From Burkholderiales bacterium (GTDB lineage: Bacteria > Pseudomonadota > Gammaproteobacteria > Burkholderiales > Burkholderiaceae), in the NCBI GenBank assembly GCA_947372535.1, contig CANBUA010000209.1, forward strand, positions 1 through 8,671: 8,671 nt of DNA, written 5' to 3'. Every line of letters begins with the position of its first letter. Position 1 is the stretch's first letter. A program made the translations under genes and the position numbers. The notes below the pieces were generated by a model that made no database searches, was not told the origin of the DNA, and saw nothing but the letters and a program-made list of their open reading frames with translations. This document shows, in pieces, positions 4,659 to 8,671 of the stretch.

Positions 4659-5513
4659 TCAAAAGCCCAAGCGTTCGCAGATGGCCTTGATCGGCCCGGC
4701 CTGGTTCATGGTGTAGAAATGCAGGCCGGGCACGCCGGCGCAGCGCAGCTGGTCGCACAGGTCGGTCACGACGTCCAGGCCGAACGCCTGGATGGAGGCC
4801 TTGTCGTCGCCATAGCCTTCCAGCCGGGTGCGGATCCAGCGTGGGATCTCGGCGCCGCAGGCATCGGAAAAACGCATCAGCTGGCTGGAGTTGGTGATCG
4901 GCATGATGCCGGGGATGATGGGGATGCTCACGCCTTGCGCATCGGCATCTTCGACGAAGCGGAAGTAGGCATCGCTGTTGAAGAAGTACTGCGTCAGGGC
5001 CACGTCGGCGCCGGCCTTGACCTTGGCCACGAAGGCTTGCAAGTCGGCTTGCGGGTTGCGCGCCTGGGGGTGCATTTCCGGGTAGGCGGCCACCTCGATG
5101 TGGAAGTGATCACCCGTGGCTTCGCGGATGAAGGCCACCAGCTCGCTGGCGTAGCGGAACTCGCCGAAACCGCCGTAGCCGCTGGGCAGATCGCCGCGCA
5201 AGGCCACCACGCGCTTGATGCCGTCCCGCTTGAACTGCTGCAACTGCTCGGCCACGCTGGCCTTGGTGGCGCCGATGCACGAGAAGTGGGGGGCGGCATC
5301 AAAACCTTCCTTCAGGATGGCACGGATGGTCTGGATGGTCCCGTCCTGTGTGGAGCCGCCGGCACCGTAGGTCACCGAGCAATACTGCGGCGCCAAAGGG
5401 TAGAGCTGTTGGCGCACGGCGGCCAGTTTGTCCACGCCTTCAGGCGTTTTGGGCGGGAAGAACTCCAGGCTGAGGGGCAGGCGCTCGTCGTTGCTTTGGA
5501 AGGAGGTCGTCAT
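4659..5513 (-). CDS. metF: 5,10-methylenetetrahydrofolate reductase
   Basis: MetF is the FAD-dependent cytosolic enzyme that reduces 5,10-methylene-THF to 5-methyl-THF using NAD(P)H, providing the methyl group for methionine synthesis. The 284-residue length is normal for the short bacterial form, which lacks the SAM-regulatory domain of the eukaryotic enzyme. Visible signatures are LSLEFFPPK with Glu17 (equivalent to E. coli Glu28, needed for folate reduction), SVTYGAGGST (46-55), LRGDLP with Asp108 (E. coli Asp120), TQYFF with Gln175 (E. coli Gln183), the PGIMPI segment (201-206) and the C-terminal GLHFYTMNQ. The barrel is intact. ATG 5513 is preceded by GAGAGAA as a modest ribosome-binding site. 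It is the last gene of a minus-strand block, 31 bases after tlyA. No riboswitch fits in that gap, so any SAM/SAH control must lie further upstream, outside the window. Confidence 0.97.
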   Translation of the reverse strand: MTTSFQSNDERLPLSLEFFPPKTPEGVDKLAAVRQQLYPLAPQYCSVTYGAGGSTQDGTIQTIRAILKEGFDAAPHFSCIGATKASVAEQLQQFKRDGIKRVVALRGDLPSGYGGFGEFRYASELVAFIREATGDHFHIEVAAYPEMHPQARNPQADLQAFVAKVKAGADVALTQYFFNSDAYFRFVEDADAQGVSIPIIPGIMPITNSSQLMRFSDACGAEIPRWIRTRLEGYGDDKASIQAFGLDVVTDLCDQLRCAGVPGLHFYTMNQAGPIKAICERLGF

Positions 5514-5544
5514 GGTGTTCTCTCAGGGCTGGAGGGAAACATAT

Positions 5545-6324
5545 TTATAGAGAAGGGGCCAGGGCACGGACAAAGAATTCGCGGTTGCCGTCGCCGCCCG
5601 TGATGGGGCTGTCGAAGTAATCGGTGACCTGCAGCGCCAGTGCGTCAAGCGCATCGCGGACGCGCTGCTCGACCTCGACGTAACTGACGGGGTCCTTGAC
5701 CAGGCCGCCCTTGCCGATCTGGGCGGGCTGCAACTCGAACTGGGGTTTGACCAGCATGAGCAACTGGCCACCAGGCGCGAGCAACGGAGCCAGCGCCGGC
5801 AGCACCAGGGTCGAGGAGATGAAGGACAGGTCGCCCACGATGAGGTCGAATCCGCGTGCCGGCAGGTGCTCGCCGAGGTCTTCCTCGGTCACGTGGCGGG
5901 CGTTGACGCCTTCGATCACGGCCACCTGGGCGTGCTCACGGATGCGGGGGTTGATCTGGCCGTGGCCGACATCGATGCCGACCACCTTGGCCGCGCCGCG
6001 TGCCAGCAGCACGTCGGTGAAGCCGCCCGTGCTCTGGCCCACGTCCAGGCAATACAGGCCGGTCACGTCCAGGTCGGCGGTGTGGCTCAAGGCGCCCTCG
6101 AGCTTGAGGCCTGCGCGTGAGACCCAGCGTGTCTCTGCATCGTCCAGCAAGCGGAAGGCCGTGCCGGGTGGCAGGGCCTCACCGGCCTTGCGCACCGGGG
6201 TCCAGCCTTTGGGGCCTTGCCACTGCACGGCGCCCTGGTCCACCAGGCGTTGGGCGGCCGAGCGGGTGGGGGCCAGGCCCAAGGCCAGGATTTGCTGGTC
6301 GGCGCGGATGGTGTGGTTGATCAT
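5545..6324 (-). CDS. tlyA: TlyA-family rRNA 2'-O-methyltransferase
   Basis: A TlyA-family protein, often named hemolysin in databases but in studied members a SAM-dependent cytidine 2'-O-methyltransferase of 16S and/or 23S rRNA. Residues about 6-60 are an S4 RNA-binding domain (RADQQILALGLAPTRSAAQR), and residues 70-259 an FtsJ/RrmJ-like methyltransferase. The SAM loop is LDVGQSTGGFTD (93-104) and the second acidic residue is in GIDVGHGQ (116-123). A K-D-K-E-like catalytic set can be placed at Lys74 (SRAGLKLEGA), Asp165 (VGDLSF), Lys193 (LVKPQFE) and Glu249 (NREFF). Length and domain order are typical. The start at 6324 is 17 bases after the helicase stop; the AAGG near that stop is about 14 bases away, rather far, so translation may depend on coupling. 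In several Burkholderiales this gene neighbours metF. The exact rRNA target is not predictable here. Confidence 0.95.
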   Translation of the reverse strand: MINHTIRADQQILALGLAPTRSAAQRLVDQGAVQWQGPKGWTPVRKAGEALPPGTAFRLLDDAETRWVSRAGLKLEGALSHTADLDVTGLYCLDVGQSTGGFTDVLLARGAAKVVGIDVGHGQINPRIREHAQVAVIEGVNARHVTEEDLGEHLPARGFDLIVGDLSFISSTLVLPALAPLLAPGGQLLMLVKPQFELQPAQIGKGGLVKDPVSYVEVEQRVRDALDALALQVTDYFDSPITGGDGNREFFVRALAPSL

Positions 6325-6341
6325 GGGTGTGGCGTGCGCCT

Positions 6342-8671
6342 TCAGGCTGGGGTGTCGGGCAGGCCGGCCGACAAAGGCTGCAACAGCCAGTCCAGGTCGG
6401 TTTCGGTCAGGGCGGCGGATTCAGCACCGGCCTGGCCGTGCAGGCCTCGGGCCAGGGCCGCTTTGCGCGCCTGCAAAGTCAATATGCGTTCTTCCAGCGT
6501 GCCTTCGGCCACCAGCTTGTGCACGAACACGGTCTGGGTCTGGCCCAGGCGGTGGGCGCGGTCGGTGGCCTGGTCTTCAACCGCTGGGTTCCACCACGGG
6601 TCGTAGTGGATGACGGTGTCGGCTTGGGGCAGGTTCAGGCCCACCCCACCCGCCTTGAGGCTGATGAGGAAGAGCGGCACCTCGCCCGAGGTGAAGCGCT
6701 CGATCAGGGCTTCGCGGCCGGTGCTCTGGCCGGTCAGCTTGGTCCAGGTCAAACCCAGGCCGGGCAGCTCGGCCTCGATCAAGTCGAGCATGGAGGTGAA
6801 CTGCGAGAACAGCAGCACGCGGCGGCCCTCGGCGATCATCTCCGGCAGGTTCTGCATCAGCCAGTCCAGCTTGGCCGATTCCTGCACCTGCGAGGCCGCC
6901 GCCAGCGGCACCAGGCGCGGGTCGCAGCAAACCTGGCGCAGCTTGAGCAGGGCGTCCAGCACGGTGATGTGCGAACGCGCCAGGCCCTTGCTGTTGAGCG
7001 CCTCGCGCACCTTCTGCTCGGTGGTCAGGCGGATGGTTTCGTAGAGCTTGGCCTGCGCTGGCGACAGCGAGACATGCTCGATGTTCTCGACCTTCGGGGG
7101 CAGCTCGGACGCGACCAGGGCCTTGCTGCGCCTGAGCATGAAAGGCGCCAGCCGGGCGCGCAACAGGGCCAGGCGTTCGGTGTCGCCATGCTTTTCGATG
7201 GGCGTGCGGAACAGCTGCTTGAAGCGCGCGTCGCTGCCGAGGTAGCCGGGCATCAGGAAGTGAAACAGGCTCCAGATCTCGCCCAGGTGGTTTTCCATGG
7301 GCGTGCCGCTCAGGCACAGGCGCTGGCGTGCATTGAGCGCCTGCACGATCACGGCGGCCTGCGTCTTGGCATTTTTGATGGTCTGGGCCTCGTCCAGCAC
7401 CACGACCGACCAGGCTTGAGCGGTCAGCACGTCCTGGTCGCGGCTGAGCAGCGGGTAGGTGGTGATGACGACATCGCTGTGGGCGATGCGCTCAAACTGC
7501 TCGTTGCGTTGCGCGCCGTGCAGCACCAAAGTGCGCAGGCCCGGGGCAAAGCGGTGCAACTCATTGCGCCAGTTGCCGACCAGGCTGGTGGGTGCGACGA
7601 CCAGGGCAGGGTGGGTCAAGCGCCCGGCTTGTTTCTCGACCCACAGGTGGGCGATGGTCTGAAGGGTCTTGCCCAGACCCATGTCATCGGCCAGCACGCC
7701 ACCCAGGTGGTGGCGCGCCAGGAACTGCAGCCAGGACAGGCCCTGGTGCTGATAAGGCCGCAACTCGGCGTTCAAACCCTCGGGGATGGTGACCGGCTGG
7801 TTCATGCCGCCGCCCTTGAGCGCCTGCACCAGTTCGCTCAGCGATTGGGCCTGCATGCCCGACAGGGCCAGGGCGCGGCCGGGGTCATCCGTGGCGGCCA
7901 GCCGCATGGCCTCGAAGCGGCTCAGGCGCAGGGCCTCGACGTCGGCCGGGTCGTGGCGGCGTTCGCCGACCAGCTCCAGCATGGTCGCCAGCCAGGGGCG
8001 CAGCGGCGTGACGGGCACTTGCCACCACTGGTCGGTGTCGGCGCTGTGCAGCCAGATGCGGTCACGCTCTTCGGCGTGCGGGCCCGATGGCGCCTGGTGT
8101 TTGCCGACGTGGTCCAGTAGCTGCGGTAACCAGGGCAGCAGGTTGACCCGCTGGCCATCGACCTCGAAGCCGAGCGACAGGCTGAACCAGCGCGCACTGA
8201 CGCTGTCGTCCAGCTCGCCCAGCACCTGGCCATCGTTGGAGACGGCGGCCAGATCCATGTTCATTTTGGGTGCGGCACGCATGCGGGCGCTCAGGTCCGC
8301 ATCGTGCGTGACGACGAAACCCAGGTCGCGGAACTCGCGCAGGTCATCGGCCAGCAAGGCCTGGTCGCGCACTTTGGGCGGCGACTCCAGCAGCGGGCTG
8401 CCGCGCAGGGTGCGGGCGGTCCAGATGGCCGGCGCCTCGTCGGCTGGGCCAGAGAGGTAGCCGCGTGTCAGGAAGGGCGTGAACCATTGCGCCTCGGCCT
8501 GGGGCTGGCGGTGCAGCAGCACCCGGCCTTGCGCCGTGTTCAGCCATTGCTGGGGCGAATCATCGGGCGCCCAGATGCCGCGCACGCCGTCGTAATCAAA
8601 GCTCAGGTGCAGGACCAGCAGGTTGGGCAGGCCTTCGGGGGCGCGCGCCACGCGCAGATGCGGCACCGGCA
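6342..8671 (-). CDS. SNF2-family DEAD/DEAH-box helicase (N-terminus outside window)
   Basis: At least 776 residues of a SNF2/RapA-like ATPase; the frame is open to the window edge, so the N-terminus is missing. Proteins of this type are DNA translocases that remodel nucleoprotein or transcription complexes; the bacterial role is mostly unknown. Numbered from the GTG at 8666, about 300 residues of a bacterial SNF2-associated region come first. Then follow the Q-motif-like LRPYQHQGLSWL, Walker A DDMGLGKT (327-334), APTSLVGNW (motif Ia), LDEAQ (424-428, motif II), LSGTPMEN (452-459, motif III), the helicase C-terminal domain from about 595 with LLFSQFTSMLDLIE, SLKAGGVGLNL (669-679, motif V) and ATDRAHRLGQ (700-709, motif VI). 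All motifs are intact. GTG 8666 is not necessarily the true start. Homologues often carry an N-terminal SWIM zinc finger, which cannot be checked here. It probably heads the operon with tlyA and metF. Confidence 0.96.
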   Translation of the reverse strand, partial: PVPHLRVARAPEGLPNLLVLHLSFDYDGVRGIWAPDDSPQQWLNTAQGRVLLHRQPQAEAQWFTPFLTRGYLSGPADEAPAIWTARTLRGSPLLESPPKVRDQALLADDLREFRDLGFVVTHDADLSARMRAAPKMNMDLAAVSNDGQVLGELDDSVSARWFSLSLGFEVDGQRVNLLPWLPQLLDHVGKHQAPSGPHAEERDRIWLHSADTDQWWQVPVTPLRPWLATMLELVGERRHDPADVEALRLSRFEAMRLAATDDPGRALALSGMQAQSLSELVQALKGGGMNQPVTIPEGLNAELRPYQHQGLSWLQFLARHHLGGVLADDMGLGKTLQTIAHLWVEKQAGRLTHPALVVAPTSLVGNWRNELHRFAPGLRTLVLHGAQRNEQFERIAHSDVVITTYPLLSRDQDVLTAQAWSVVVLDEAQTIKNAKTQAAVIVQALNARQRLCLSGTPMENHLGEIWSLFHFLMPGYLGSDARFKQLFRTPIEKHGDTERLALLRARLAPFMLRRSKALVASELPPKVENIEHVSLSPAQAKLYETIRLTTEQKVREALNSKGLARSHITVLDALLKLRQVCCDPRLVPLAAASQVQESAKLDWLMQNLPEMIAEGRRVLLFSQFTSMLDLIEAELPGLGLTWTKLTGQSTGREALIERFTSGEVPLFLISLKAGGVGLNLPQADTVIHYDPWWNPAVEDQATDRAHRLGQTQTVFVHKLVAEGTLEERILTLQARKAALARGLHGQAGAESAALTETDLDWLLQPLSAGLPDTPA

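Noticed and set aside
4719..5603. A 294-codon plus-strand frame opposite metF
   Set aside because: It is the antisense shadow of metF, with low-complexity Gly/Ala/His/Val composition and no motif.
5696..6613. A 305-codon plus-strand frame opposite tlyA
   Set aside because: It mirrors the tlyA coding bias, reads as Arg/Pro/Ser-rich sequence, and runs across the tlyA-helicase junction.
6327..8120. A 597-codon open frame on the plus strand opposite the SNF2 helicase
   Set aside because: Its product is Gln/His/Leu/Gly-rich with no domain pattern, while the minus strand has every SNF2 motif intact. Long antisense open frames are common opposite GC-rich genes.

Overview
The window is GC-rich, with dense coding and strong third-position G/C in most genes. 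Gene content (a Burkholderiales-style metF next to tlyA, a chalcone-isomerase-like secreted protein, a YdaS/CI-type regulator pair) suggests a betaproteobacterium, most likely Burkholderiales and perhaps Comamonadaceae or a relative. That placement is inference from protein character, not a database match.

Layout. Bases 1-2071 are read on the plus strand: the last codons of an unidentified gene, a class I SAM-dependent methyltransferase of the NPPW type whose real start is probably a CTG codon coupled to the preceding stop, and an exported chalcone-isomerase-domain protein. Bases 2105-3290 are a less GC-rich accessory stretch on the minus strand, holding a lipoprotein of unknown function and a small exported hypothetical protein whose 3' end may be frameshifted. 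Bases 3428-4523 form a compact phage-like switch: a CI-like repressor (minus) and a YdaS/Cro-like protein (plus) diverge from an 88-base control region that contains a perfect 14-base palindrome and a reasonable promoter. No other phage genes are present.

Bases 4524-4658 are non-coding. They hold an 11-bp perfect stem closing a roughly 94-base structured loop, followed directly by six T. This is either an unusually long-range terminator or a small structured RNA, and it ends 2 bases from the metF stop codon. Bases 4659-8671 are a minus-strand block, probably one operon: a SNF2-family helicase (N-terminus outside the window), a TlyA-family rRNA 2'-O-methyltransferase and metF, with gaps of 17 and 31 bases.

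MetF supplies methyl groups to the methionine/SAM cycle, and TlyA and the plus-strand methyltransferase use SAM. The helicase is a chromosomal SNF2/RapA-like ATPase with no obvious functional link. I see no rRNA, tRNA, CRISPR array, insertion sequence or integron. The most unusual items are the structured RNA region, the apparently inactivated protease site of the CI-like repressor, and its isolated switch.
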